Notes: a model not told the origin generated them from the letters alone. Shown: positions 1 through 10,712, numbered from the stretch's first letter. The stretch: DNA of 29,343 nt from Chara braunii (GCA_003427395.1 BFEA01000303.1:1656614-1685956), one strand, 5' to 3'. Made by a program: numbers and translations.

Positions 1-500
1 CCAACCCACCCCCTCCCGATATTGATGTTTTTTTTTCTTTTTCTTTGAGGGGTTGTGGTTGGGGTTGCATAACCCCAATCTGCTCTCAAACCCTTCCCCC
101 TCCCTCCCCCACTGACCACCATGTGGATGCAAAGTCGCGCGGCCGTGAGGCCATGGCCGCGCATGGCCGCCTCCGCGGAAGATTCATAGTCGTGCGATAG
201 GGAAAGTGGACTTGCTCACAGCAGAGATGCGTCGGTTATCGAACACTATGCTTCATCTCTTTTGGGAGAAGAAAGGCTGACGCTCAACATTCCTGCCAAT
301 CAACATGCACTCAAAGGAGATATTGCCCACATCCGACGAAGTTGTGACTGCTGCCACGAACTTGAATTGCAAGGCAGTCATCCTTGATCTCGCAACGTTG
401 TCGCATTGCTCTGCATGGTCATCGGACGATTTCGACGCTCTTCACATAATGATGTCAAAATTGTGCGCCAACAATTAATTTTTTCTTGTGTTTTCGCCGC
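1..500. other. Unnamed non-coding stretch
   Basis: I see no gene here. The stretch opens with C-rich and T-rich low-complexity DNA. Near 135-180 there is a short GC-rich patch with overlapping palindromic GGCCATGGCC-type words. The remainder, 180-500, has coding-like base composition and may be the eroded 5' part of the decayed gene that follows, but no open frame or motif supports that. Confidence 0.3.
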
Positions 501-506
501 TGAAAC

Positions 507-2780
507 ATGTGGGAGGACGTTGAGGTGATATCTGGAACTTGGAAGCATTATATGGGGGCTATGATGACGATCATCAAATACAAAAACTGGCAAGTCGAAA
601 ACAAGGATACGATTACAATCGTCCTCCATGCCGAGTGCAATGAGCTCAAGAAGCTCACCAGAGTCTCTAGGTTGGAGGCGGACCTTGTGGAGGTCTATCT
701 TGAGGAAGACTATTTTAAGAACTGCACAACGAAGCACGACGATGATGAAGGCAACTAAAGAGAGGAGTACGGACGTTGGGAACGACAGCCGACACGGTTG
801 TAGAGGTTGTGCAGTTCGTTTCTACATAGGGACCAAGGACCCAAGAGGTGATACTTCTCAAAAAGCTACATGCCGGACTTGCATGGGAGTTTTTGCGAGT
901 AGATAACCATATATTTACACGCAATGCGTCGTCGAAAGATATCTCATACTTAACGAGGGTCATCGACATTCTTGCTAATGATGCGAGAAACGATTGTACG
1001 GTCGAAAAACATAAAACTTCACAACGTCCAAATAGGGACATGTACCACAAGTTGGGGAAGAAGAGAAATATGATGTGGAAGTACTTGTGTTGTGTCAAGG
1101 TCAACCGAAAACACCATTTGAGCACGACATCATAGTTCGCAAAGCGATGGCTCATGAGGCATAAAGTCGTTATCACAAAGCACAGAGGGGTACGTCCGTG
1201 TTGTTTGTAGCATGATGCGAAGAGCTCAAGTTTGTGAGAAATCGGATCCTGCTGACACACGACGACTACAACGACATCGCTAAAAAATAGATGCATGGTG
1301 TCCGATTCAGAGCGATGAAGAAACAGAAAACTCATACCTCAAAATTCATTTGCGGGTTGAATGTTCGCGTGAGGGAGTAGCGTGTCGAGGACAACGAGTG
1401 CAGAGCGTGGCGGGATGTAGCATGCAAAATGAAAATCACAAAGGAGGTCACACGTACTCCGGAGGCGTAAGCGGTCCTACACCGGACATGAACACAGGGT
1501 AAGTTCCATTGAAGCAAGAACAACGGTTTCGCCAATGCCCATCCAAGCACTTATGAACATTGTGATTCACGACAATCGTCATGAGTTTCAAGGAGGGCGA
1601 CCACCCGAAGGAAACATGGGTCACAGCATAGTCAAAGACACTGACGAGGATGATCTAATTGTTCCAATTGTGTCCCCAAAGCTAATGTCAGGAGATGATA
1701 TTCCCGATGGCATTGCGAAGGTAAGCAGACAACCATACTTCGCCCAAAACAACGTAAAAGAAATGTCATCTGAGAAGTGGGGACATCACATCTTGTGGCA
1801 TCCTCAGACCTTCGAGCCATGCGTTTACCAGGGGGAATGAATGATGACACTCTATTTATTATCAGGATGGAAAGTAAAACTCAGACTGGCAGAAGATATG
1901 TGGTTGAAGGTGACGAGGAACAAAATCGTATATCGTGTCAAGTGCAAACAAGAGGCGAACGGGGACGTTCCTATATTGGAAAAGGCTGAACTGTTATTCG
2001 GTTGTCTATACTCTAACAATCGTTGGAATATAAACATAAAATTTACGATTTATCGTCAAACCGTTCGTACAACAACGGTGATTGGAAAACCGAACATCCT
2101 CTTGCATGCCAAGGCATCGAGAGTATCGAGGTAGGATGGTCACAACTTTCGGAGCAGTCGACGACAAAGTTTGTTGTCAGTATTGGAAAAGTAATAAGCC
2201 AAATTGCTGTCATGGTAAACGACACTAACACTGAAAACATCCATCTTAAATAAAAATGTTATGATGATGACAGCAACGATCACAGCGAACAAGGTCGCAA
2301 CATCGGACAAGGAAAGCACCATCGTTAAAGGTGTTCGGGCCGACTGAATGTTGAATGTCAACAAAGAGAAATCAAACATTGAATCGTACAGACCTCCTCT
2401 AATGACTCAAGCAGAAAACGAGAATGCATCGCAGATAAAGAGTCTCAGTTCTCCTGCGAAGGTGACGGTTGCAGACGGAATGCAACTAGGTGGGTGTACT
2501 AAACGTGTGGCGGATGAGATGCAAAAAAAAAATGATGAGATAAGTGTTGATTGATTTAAACAAGGAGGGCAAAAAAGAGCTTAAGGGGTCAAGCACATCC
2601 CAAAATGTGATAAATTGTTTTTCATTAAGCGATGAAGGGCATGATGCAAATGCAGAAGGGCATGCTGACGGTAAGGATGTCAGGAAAGATGGTGACGAGC
2701 AGAAGGAAATGGATGAAGGAGGTCGAAAAATCAGACGCTCAACAAAATGTAAGACAAAAAAACAAAAGATGAATGTGTAG
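507..2780 (+). pseudogene. Decayed coding region of unknown function, probably upstream part of the Ulp1-containing element
   Basis: I do not recognise a domain here. Several frames carry protein-like stretches that hand over to each other: 507-758, then about 780-1135, then one frame from 1535 to 2134, and again from 2348 to 2554 after a better frame between about 2063 and 2253. A last piece, 2544-2780, encodes a very hydrophilic Lys/Glu/Asp-rich segment of the kind seen in disordered linkers. The 780-1135 piece is rich in alternating hydrophobic residues and looks helical. Stops and frame changes separate the pieces, so this is a fossil, not an expressed gene. The same plus-strand orientation and neighbouring position suggest one long ORF ending in the Ulp1-like domain at 3885-4531, interrupted by two microsatellites. 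That link is inference. An alternative is several unrelated fossil fragments. Confidence 0.4.
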
Positions 2781-2961
2781 AGTTGTGCAGAGGGTGATGT
2801 ACATATTAGTTTCTAAGTAAGCATCGAGTGTTTATGTTGATATGTCTATGTATGTGCAAGTGTATACACGCAACTCGGATACATATTCAGACGAAGACGA
2901 GTGATGAAATAATTAGTTCCACTCAGATTTTGAAAGGATATGTAATCAAAGTGTCAATTAT

Positions 2962-3134
<173 letters not shown>

Positions 3135-3139
3135 GATGA

Positions 3140-3430
3140 ATGACTTAAGTTGTCGATAATCCATATATCACCCTCGGCGAATCTTATGTAAGTGTAATGA
3201 TTAGTATGGTAAAGCATTAAAAACGTTCGTGTCATAATGCAAGTGACAAAAGTGCATTTAAAAAAACGTAGGATTATGGTAACCCTCGCTATGCGTTATA
3301 ACCTATGTAGCACACCAAATATGCTCAACTTCCTACCAAGCAGTCAAACATGTTCGGATGCTGGGCCGAGCGGGAACCGAACATGTTCGGCCGAGTGCAA
3401 ATTAGGAGGTTGTCAAGTGCGTCCTCGTAT
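3140..3430. other. Spacer between two microsatellites, no gene seen
   Basis: This stretch has no motif I can name. It may be an eroded part of the decayed gene around it. Between 3350 and 3395 a short word containing ACATGTTCGG occurs twice, about 35 bases apart. Confidence 0.4.
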
Positions 3431-3491
3431 GTGTGTGGTGTGTAGGGTGTGTGTGGGGTATGTGGGGGGTATGTGTGTGTGTGTGTGCGGT

Positions 3492-3562
<71 letters not shown>
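3431..3562. repeat. (GT)n microsatellite
   Basis: An imperfect GT-rich lead-in (3431-3496) runs into an essentially pure GT tract at about 3497-3559. Open frames on both strands here (poly-Cys-Val and poly-Thr-His) are repeat artefacts. Alternating purine-pyrimidine DNA of this length can adopt Z-form. Confidence 0.98.
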
Positions 3563-3563
<1 letters not shown>

Positions 3564-3709
3564 TAAGGAGTGATGAGCAATGCCCCTAGGGCCCCCCAAC
3601 TGTCATCGAGCCCGAACGCGATGCTACGCAGGTTACAACTTCAAACTGAGTCCATATAGGATGACTGGAACTGCACGTCTTATAACAGTAGCTCACATAA
3701 GGACATCTC

Positions 3710-4845
3710 ATGTTGTCATGTGCAGCGCAAACGAGAATGGAGGATAATCGGAGGTGCAAAGAAAAATGGACCGTACACTTGACAACAACGAACTTGACAG
3801 AGCAGGGGATGAGGGCACTCACGCGATTGCGAGTCGAAATCAGGAATAAAGATATTATAGCAAGCTCGCTTAACGTAGACACAAGGAAACAACTCACGAT
3901 GACCGTTAACGATTTTAACTTACTTATGATAGAACAAAAATCATTGAATTAGGATATAGTGGATTTTTATTTTAACCTCGTCTGACTAAACAATGAGTAT
4001 TGTGTGAAGCACATAAACTGTGACTCGAATAACGAGAATGTGGTCAGAACAGGAAAGGGGCGCATCCCTACAATAACAATTATCAACTCATTTTTTTTTG
4101 TCTGACTATTTGATAGCAATATTAATTTTTACTATGATGAGGTTCTCAAATAATTTATTGAGGTTATGATTAACGACATGAATTTGATTATTGCACCTTC
4201 CTATACCTCGCACAACCAACATTGGACATTCGTAGTGGCATACTTGAGACGTATGAAATTCGAGTACTAGGACTCGCTGACATCTGATGTTGAACTCGCG
4301 AAGAAGGTGAGAGGGGGGTTCACAATTTTTTTGTACATGAGATCGATGGAACAAGGTCAAGAGATCGACATCAAACTGTTCATTAACACCCATATATGGG
4401 TAGTGGAAGGCATTCCAAAGCAACACGACTTCAACAAGTGCAGTGTATTTATGCTCACATATGCATCGTTGTTGGCCAAAGGGTTTCTGCCACCATTAAC
4501 CTTTACTTCAGATGACATTAAGAAACTATGATGCCGGATAACTTTCGATATAACGGTTGTGGAGTAAACATATGAGCATGTTAAAATAGTCATCCAAGCA
4601 CATGAGAGAACCATGTAGTGATCAGAAGTAGAGGTGATAACAGGAGAGGATGAGCTTGCTAGAGTAAACGGGATCATTGATGCAATTACACAAAATGTGT
4701 AAATCATGATGGTTGTGCAAGACATACATCATATGAAAACAATGCAACACCAAAATGAAAGAAAAAAACTGGTTAATGAAGGAATGATTTTTAGAGGCAA
4801 AAATGAGTATATGACAAGCCGACATACATCGACCAAATCGCTTAC
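3710..4845 (+). pseudogene. Decayed Ulp1-like (C48 family) cysteine protease domain
   Basis: One reading frame (first bases at 3710, 3713 and so on) carries the landmarks of a Ulp1/SENP-type SUMO protease. These are a DF..L start and an LN-stop-DIVDFY block at 3944-3970 (the family's LND..I.DFY motif), a His-Trp pair with His at 4220, an Asp-Ser-Leu with Asp at 4271, a Gln at 4421, and a Cys at 4439 exactly six residues after the Gln. That is the His-Asp-Gln-Cys set of C48 peptidases in the right order and spacing. The usual DCG around the Cys is KCS here. Stops lie at 3950, 3983, 4103, 4151, 4268, 4529, 4565 and further downstream, yet no frameshift is needed over about 1.1 kb. Protein-like text continues to the minisatellite. 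Such proteases are carried by some plant Mutator-like transposons, so this is probably the end of an old transposon gene. A decayed host ULP gene is the alternative. Confidence 0.75.
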
Positions 4846-5106
4846 ACCCTTACCCCTTACCCCTTATCCGTAACCCCTTACCCCTTATCCCTAATCCCAT
4901 ACACCCTTACCCCTTACCCCTTACCACACACACCTTACCCCTCACTCCTTACACCTTACTCCTTACCCCTTACCCCTTACCCCTTACCCTTTACCCCTTA
5001 CCCCTTACCCCTTACCCCTTACCTCTTACCTCTTACCCCTTACCCCTTACTCCTTACCCCCTAACTTTTACCCCTTACCCCCAACCCCTTACACCTTACC
5101 CCCCTC
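4841..5106. repeat. CCCCTTA heptamer minisatellite
   Basis: About 35 tandem and degenerate copies of CCCCTTA fill this stretch, with variants such as ACACCTTA, CCCTTTA and CCTCTTA. The other strand reads GGGGTAA repeated, which could fold as a G-quadruplex. The unit has the length of a plant telomere repeat but is not TTTAGGG, and no permutation of it is. I therefore call it a telomere-like minisatellite and not a telomere. Confidence 0.9.
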
Positions 5107-5158
5107 ATTCCTGTCACAAATTATTAGCCAACAAAGACAAATGTGGCAAAAAAATCGA

Positions 5159-5205
5159 GTTTCAATTTCGTTGGAAAAATAAAAATGTTCATTTTGACGA
5201 AATCG
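5159..5205 (+). repeat. Single arm related to the MITE-like element at 16407-16633
   Basis: These 47 bases differ from the right arm at 16586-16633 at only about six positions by eye, sharing GTTTCAATTTCGTT and TTTTGACGAAATCG. No partner arm is visible upstream, where the minisatellite begins. This is therefore a partial or rearranged copy. It shows that the arm is a dispersed repeat. Confidence 0.75.
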
Positions 5206-5278
5206 TAGTTAGGAGGAGGAAGAGGAAAGGAGTTTGTGATTCGGATCACGAAGTCCTTTCCTCCTCCTCCTCCTACTA
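5205..5278. repeat. Purine/pyrimidine hairpin
   Basis: The left side (AGGAGGAGGA then GGAAAGGA) pairs with TCCTTTCC then TCCTCCTCCT on the right. The tip is GTGAT-TCGG-ATCAC. The stem is about 27 bp with a few mismatches. The stems are pure purine against pure pyrimidine, which also allows triplex structures. It directly abuts the repeat arm at 5159-5205. Confidence 0.75.
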
Positions 5279-5279
5279 C

Positions 5280-6220
5280 TCCTTTCTTTGTTCCGTCGCC
5301 ATGTCACACACCATCACCAACAATAATGAAGGAAGCAGGTGGACGAGGAAACCAGGATGAGGGTAAAGAAAAGAGGAGGACGACGAAGAAAGCACAAAGG
5401 CGAGGATGACGACGAGAAGAAGCACGAAAGAAGAAATACAAGCAGAGGAGAAAAATGTATGAGGGAGTAGAAGGACAAGGAGATGGTCGAGGATGGAGGG
5501 GGGGTGAGAGTAGTAGGAGGAGGACGCAGTGAACTCACCTTCAGTGATGGCCAGCACGATGAGGACACATAGGGGCAATGGTGATGGACAATGCAGCTAT
5601 GACGAGGACACCGGGGGCAATTACGATGGACTGCACGACAACGACGACGGTCGTGGGACTGCGCGCGTGAGGGTGGCTACACAAGGCGGGCGGGATGGTG
5701 CATCAGCGTGAAGTTCAAATTCAAACCGCGGGCGTGGAATTCGAATTTGAACCCCGATTGAGCCTGGGCCGTTGATCGTCTTGGATCAACGGCGCAGATT
5801 ACAATAGCAAAAAAAAGGGGACTGCTCAGCCCCAATTTTCTTTTTCGGCGCCTCCGAGCAGGGATTGCCCGTCTCTGTGCCCCATGGGCAAAAAAACCCA
5901 AAAGGACCCTACGCACGATTTTGCACCGGGTGGCCCGGGGGTTGGACCGGGTGCGCCTCTCACCCGGGCATCCTGGGCGGGTCCCTGGTGAGGTAGGGGG
6001 TACCCGAGCCGCCCGGGTCGTAGCCGAGGTGTTTTCTGACTTCTTAAGAATTTTGAGTTTTTAAAAATAATCCAAAACATCCCAAAAAAACACTATGTTG
6101 TATGAAATTGCAATATAAACAACATTTGCCTGGGGATCTTGGAGAAGCTACCAACCAAATTCGAGAAAAAAATGAAAAACGATGTCTGGTACTACAAGCT
6201 CCTGCAAAGTTGTACCCTTA
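5280..6220. other. No gene seen; purine-rich then GC-rich unnamed DNA
   Basis: Positions 5320-5530 are strongly purine-biased on the plus strand (GGA/GAA words), which gives long but meaningless Ser/Pro/Leu-rich frames on the minus strand. Around 5770-5800 an imperfect inverted repeat (GTTGATCGTC with GGATCAAC) resembles ends of plant DNA transposons, but I cannot define an element. Positions 5930-6030 are very GC-rich with repeated CCCGGG words. Confidence 0.4.
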
Positions 6221-6231
6221 AACTCGCTGAA

Positions 6232-6300
6232 CAACGTACATACGTTGTATTCGAATACAACAACGTACATACGTTGTATTCGAATACAACAACGTACCTC
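6232..6300. repeat. 29-bp near-palindromic tandem repeat
   Basis: Two exact 29-base units (6232-6260 and 6261-6289) are followed by a partial third. Each contains the perfect 16-base palindrome TTGTATTCGAATACAA, and the spacer between palindromes (AACGTACATACGTT) is itself almost palindromic. The array could extrude as a cruciform. Confidence 0.9.
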
Positions 6301-6332
6301 GTATATTGTATTTATATATAACGTACGTACCC

Positions 6333-6656
6333 TTTTTTTGGTGTTAAGACCGTAGTCTGTTCATGCACACTCTGTACTAGACCAGGGATAAGTGTACAAT
6401 CATGGGAACAACCCATGGACCGAGAACATCAGGCAAACCTTTTATAGCCTAGACCCCAGCATACAACAACAATGGACTTTACCCCTTGTGTCGTAAAGGC
6501 AGTGTCAGTAGCCTTTACCTTACACCAAGCGAAGGGGTTGTGGGAACAGTGGTGTGTCGATTAACGCCCGCTGGTGGCCAGGTGCAAGGCTGCATAGTTT
6601 TGGACCCGCAATGCACATTTCCAACCAGTGCTCTACCCACTGAGCTAATTGACTGT
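6333..6656 (-). mobile_element. tRNA-derived SINE-like element
   Basis: Read on the minus strand, 6656 to about 6580 looks like a decayed tRNA. It has an A box, TAGCTCAGTGGGTAGAGCA, at 6647-6629, and about 40 bases further on a degenerate B box with GGGTCCAAAAC at 6607-6597. This is the spacing of an internal RNA polymerase III promoter. The minus strand then continues as unrelated body sequence and reaches a run of seven A at about 6333, a possible short tail. The tRNA-related head is well supported. The 3' end and the tail are inferred, and I found no convincing target-site duplication. A lone tRNA pseudogene is the alternative. Confidence 0.6.
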
Positions 6657-6829
6657 TCATTTTTTGGCTGGTGCTGCCAGCCCAAGAGGTTGGCTGGGCC
6701 CAACCCATGAGGGACTCCGCTCTGCTCCTGCTGCATTGGAGATTTGTGCCTGTGATTGTAACTGGTGGCTTGAGGGTCTCTTTTTTTTTTTTTTTCCCTT
6801 TGTTGTTGTTGTTGTGAAGTCCAGATTGT

Positions 6830-8040
6830 TGTAGAAGCTGGCTACTAGGCATATGACAGGCCCCTCAGCACCTGACCACTTTATCACCCTAATCTATTGC
6901 CATACCGGTCCCCTACGGACACCCTCCCTCCCTTACTCATCATCACAATCCCCAGGGCATCCCTACTCCCAAGGTCCTACCTGAGTATACGCAGGGTGAC
7001 CGTCTCTTTTGACAATCTGTAAAACTGTATTCACATGACATTGCGTAAAACTCTATGATTGTTGGTCCGGCATGGCCCCAAATTTCAGTCCTTCCCCGCC
7101 ACCACCCCTAAGGCTAAGCTACAAATCTCAGTTTTGCGTCCACGGTTCAAGTTGTGGAGGACCACACAGGCATTTTGTCAGATAATCTCAAGTTAGAACT
7201 GCTAGGTACCTCGAGATCGCAGGATCGAAATAAGTGGGCCCGCATCTATGAATGTCATACTGCCAACCCGCTGGAGCCGATGGGCTGAAACACAGCTGCC
7301 TTTCTTTTCAAGGATCTGACCTAGAACGTGGACCCCTTTTCAAATTTTCCAAAGCCACATAAGCGGTCGTAGTGCTAGAGCCGACGTTTTTCATTCAAAG
7401 CCACATCAGTGGTGGCAGAGCTGAGTGAAATGATGCTCCGGTTTGGGGCAAACTAAGGACAAAAATCCGCTAGGGTCATCCCATAAAACAAAAGAAAGCA
7501 CAGAGCTTTGCTTTTTCCTTTTCAAAAGTCCAGGTTGTTGTAGAGCTTGGATGCTAGACATTTGATAGCCACCTTCGGTAGTCGGCCAAGGGTTTATCCA
7601 GTTGGTCTGTAGAGGTCCTCGTTCCTTATGAGACTCCCTCCCTGCCTCCCACTCTCATTATTTTCTCCCCGGTGCACCCCTACTCCCACAATCGTACCTC
7701 AGTGGTCACCACTTGGGATCATCACCCACCCATCATCTGTACAGGGACGACCTGACCAGACAGTGGTTGTAGGCACCGGGGCTGAGAAGCACCTACCCAC
7801 CTCATCGCTGATTGAAGCTCAGTAGGACGAGCCCTGTAATACGGGACCCATAGGTGGACCCATTCCTGTCCCCCAAGGCATTTTCATCCCTTGGCACCCT
7901 TCTATACATGGGTGGAATGAGACCCTCTGAGTCAGGGCATACTCACACCCATCCTTCTTTCAGTGAGCTCCAGACATGGCTGAGGTCAGATACAACCAGG
8001 CCTGGTCCTAAAGGCCCCTAATTGCAGTTATTTACCCATA
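6830..8040. repeat. Two diverged copies of a dispersed repeat
   Basis: Around 6827-7020 and 7530-7800 the same words recur in the same order. These are a TTGTTGTAGA leader, then a variant of CCCTACTCCC, then a word near GTACCTSAGT, then a GTGACC-like word. A weaker third copy lies at 8950-9200. In between, a word like AAAGCCACATCAGTGG is repeated with changes at 7353 and 7400. No coding potential or named family is apparent. Confidence 0.45.
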
Positions 8041-8044
8041 CTAG

Positions 8045-9705
8045 GAAGGGGAAACTACGCTGGAGTATGGGCCAAGATACAGTTTCAAATTGCAGTTCGG
8101 GAAATGTATACAACCCAGCTTTCTGGCCAGGTAGGGTGCCCAAAGTGCAATTGCAAACTTTATCTTGCCCCATAGTGCAATAATAACTCCTTTTTGTGAC
8201 TCTTAGACTACTGAAATTACCCCTCCCAGGGGAAAAGAGCTGGTGTGAGAAAGGAATGGCTCTCCTTCTGGTCTTTCTGTTCTTTTCTTCCTCTTCTTGG
8301 GCCTCGCCACATCACTCACGAAACGTGCTAATGAGAAATTGAGAACGAATCTTCGGCTAAACAAGGAAAGATGCACCACCTGAATTTTAAATTTGCCTTT
8401 TGGGCATTTGGTGAGTGGTGCAGCGAGCCCCCTGTTCAACTGTCAAACCTTTGCTCGCCGGGGGGAAAAGAGCAACCGGACTGCCGCTCCCCGAAATAGT
8501 TGGAGCATGTGTATGAATGTTCCAAAATAGAACGACAAGAGAAAGCTCTAATGCGTTTTGAAATCTTTTGACTTTGAAGATGAAGCGCAGTATTCCTTGT
8601 GATTAGATTAAACCGCCAGTGCTTTTCCCTTCTACCTTCAAGTTGACACTCTGACATCAGAGGTCTGACATCAGATCAAGTGTAGTACGCTATTCTTATC
8701 AGCTTAACCACCCATACTTGCTGCCGCTATGCCTAGTTGGACCTCTGACACTGGGGTCATCAGTCTGGGACTCAAATTTCTCCTTACGCGGCACCCCCGT
8801 ACATCACACTGGCAGTGCATCTGGGAAGTAAATGTGGTTTAATGGGTCCGTCTCCACCACAGTGACTCTCCATTTTTTTTATAATTATTTTCTTCTTATT
8901 ATTCTTATTCTTATTCTTATTCTTATTCTTATTACTATTATTATTATTAGAGGTCAGTTACTAGGCTCACATTGGTAGCAGGAAGCGGTCAGCTACAGTT
9001 GCCCTGAAGAGACGAGGCTACCTCCCATCCCATCCTCGCGTCAATACTCCTAGCACACCCCCTATTCCTACTATCCTACTTCAGTGTGACCAACACTCAG
9101 GACGGTTACCCTACCAGTATTGAAGGGAACTTGGACCGAACAATAGTGACAGGCACCAGGGCTATTGACCCAGCCCTGGTGGAACTGTGGTCGAACAAGC
9201 CTCGTCGCACGGGAACTTCGGACACCAGGCTCAAGCAATCACCTATTAGCCCCTAAGGAGACCATATAGTAACTCGCGCCCTCTCTTATCATCGAGACGC
9301 CTATCATCATTATTAGATGGTCATGACCTCCTCCCAGCCCTGTGGTTCTATATATGTGTGTTTACCTTTTTGAGGATGTGGCTCTGGAAGAGGGGAAGGG
9401 TAGACAAGGACCAGTTCAGCCTCACCCTAGCATCACCCCACTTCTGATGCTCTTCAACTCATGCCTGCTGGTTATGAGCAACTGGACTGCTGCCCCCCAG
9501 AGTTGAAGGTGTGAGTATTAGAATAAAGGGGTAACTTCAGTAGAGTCACAAAAGCGAGTTATAATTGCACTTCGGGCACCCTACCTGGCCAGAAAGCTGG
9601 GTTGTATACATTTCCTGAACTGCAATTTGAAACTGTATCTTGGCCCATAGTGCAACTGTAAATCATTCAAGTTTTTGTCCCTCCCGCCTAGTTTCCCCTA
9701 AATGG
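8045..9705. mobile_element. Possible non-autonomous DNA element with long inverted arms
   Basis: The left arm (about 8066-8145 plus 8180-8225) reappears in inverted orientation at about 9525-9652. In the core, the only differences I see over roughly 75 bases are a few single-base changes; both arms share, for example, CCAAGATACAGTTTCAAATT and GTATACAACCCAGCTTTCTG. Each arm has indels outside the core, so the exact ends cannot be fixed, and I see no target-site duplication. The interior (8230-9520) has no credible gene. It contains the ATTCTT microsatellite and a word near AGCAACYGGACTGC in direct orientation at 8468 and 9478. The alternative is two independent copies of a dispersed repeat inserted in opposite directions. 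Confidence 0.5.
8889..8948. repeat. (TTATTC)n / (TTA)n microsatellite
   Basis: Several tandem TTATTC hexamers run into ATT triplets. This is simple sequence without coding meaning. Confidence 0.9.
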
Positions 9706-10500
9706 AAGAAAAGGAAAAAGTACATGGTGCCAAGTTACAATGTTCGATAAGCCGTTTGGTGATGCAGGCCAATCTTTAAGGCACCAAACACGTAGTAAGA
9801 GGCCTTCGATGCATGTCATTATGATGGGAGGTACCTTTTCGGACTTTTCCGGCTTGCAGTCCCTCCCTCAGCACGATTTCCGTCTTCGCGCTTGTCTGCC
9901 CGTCCTTGTCGGATTGACGGTTCTGAGGCCATTCTGAGGCCATACTTTCCTCTCCTGGCCCTCTTTTCTTGTCCTTTTGCCAGCTTTGGGGCTGGGGCTT
10001 CCGGTTTCCAGCAGGTGCACCTCCCCACCAATGAAATGGAGCCATCCATAACTCGGGATAGATGGAGGGGGGGTCTGCTCCTCCTACCGGCAACCCCCCC
10101 CCAACACCCACGGTCGATGTTTCCCAAAAAAAAAAAAAAAGAGAGAATGTGCCTCTAGTAGACCAACTTCACATCACGTAATCCACTTTATTCTTTTTTT
10201 TTTTTTAAATCCACTTTATTATGTGGTGCTTGTGGTGGTGAAACGAGTGAGAGGCCAGATTCCGAGGAGAGTTCGCTTGTTCTTGAGTGCTCTTGCGAGC
10301 CCAGCTTGTAAGCAGGTTGAGCCTAAGGTTCGGATCCCACAATGTGACCCCCAACCTCACGCCCGGCGCGACTTCCTGCTCGGAGTGGGAGCGGGCCTGG
10401 AAGTGCGCAAAAGGGGATGTGCCAAGGATTTTTGGAAAGTGGGGGTGGAGTCCCAGGTCGGAACTGAGATCTCCTATGGCAAGTTTCAGGGCTGTGTGTC
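9706..10500. other. No gene seen
   Basis: There are open frames on both strands but no recognisable domain, and the base use looks non-coding. A-rich and T-rich runs occur at 10126-10140 and 10193-10206. The frame from 10223 to 10720 runs through the AACGGG/TTGAAT repeat and an AT hairpin, so I do not call it a gene. Confidence 0.4.
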
Positions 10501-10600
10501 CGATTTGGAATTCAACACGGGTTCCGCGTTGAAAAATTCAACGCGCGTTGAATTCGGGTTAAACTCCCGTTCAAATGCGCGTTGGATGCGAATTAACGGG
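10500..10600. repeat. AACGGG/TTGAAT motif patch
   Basis: Clustered words such as TTGAATTC, AACGCGCGTT, AACTCCCG and AACGGGG resemble those at 12165-12250 and 29300-29343. The long similarity is only clear between the other two, so this is a looser member of the family. Confidence 0.4.
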
Positions 10601-10634
10601 GTCCGCGATGATTTTTTTCCTGGGCTAAAAATTA

Positions 10635-10712
10635 TCCAAAAAATAAAAATAAAAAATGGGGTTGTAGGTTTTTTTGATGACTACAACCCTGTATTTTTAT
10701 TTTTATTTTTTG
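10635..10712. repeat. AT-rich hairpin with GGTTGTAG/CTACAACC stem
   Basis: AAAAATAAAAATAAAAAATG followed by GGGTTGTAG pairs with CTACAACCC and TATTTTTATTTTTATTTTTT. The stem is about 28 bp with a loop of roughly 14 bases. A second hairpin with the same core lies at 10848-10912. Confidence 0.8.

Noticed and set aside
3237-3599. Open frames encoding poly Cys-Val or Thr-His
   Set aside because: They are produced by the (GT)n tract.
4841-5106. True telomere or interstitial plant telomere repeat
   Set aside because: The unit is CCCCTTA, which is not a permutation of CCCTAAA.
5276-5578. Minus-strand Ser/Pro/Leu-rich protein
   Set aside because: It is low-complexity sequence from a purine-rich tract on the other strand, and two overlapping frames are equally open.
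5816-5835. GGGGACT..CAGCCCC word also near 14528
   Set aside because: The similarity does not extend beyond about 17 bases, so it cannot be called a shared element end.
6580-6656. Functional tRNA gene
   Set aside because: The B box is degenerate and no acceptor stem pairs, so it is better read as a SINE head or pseudogene.
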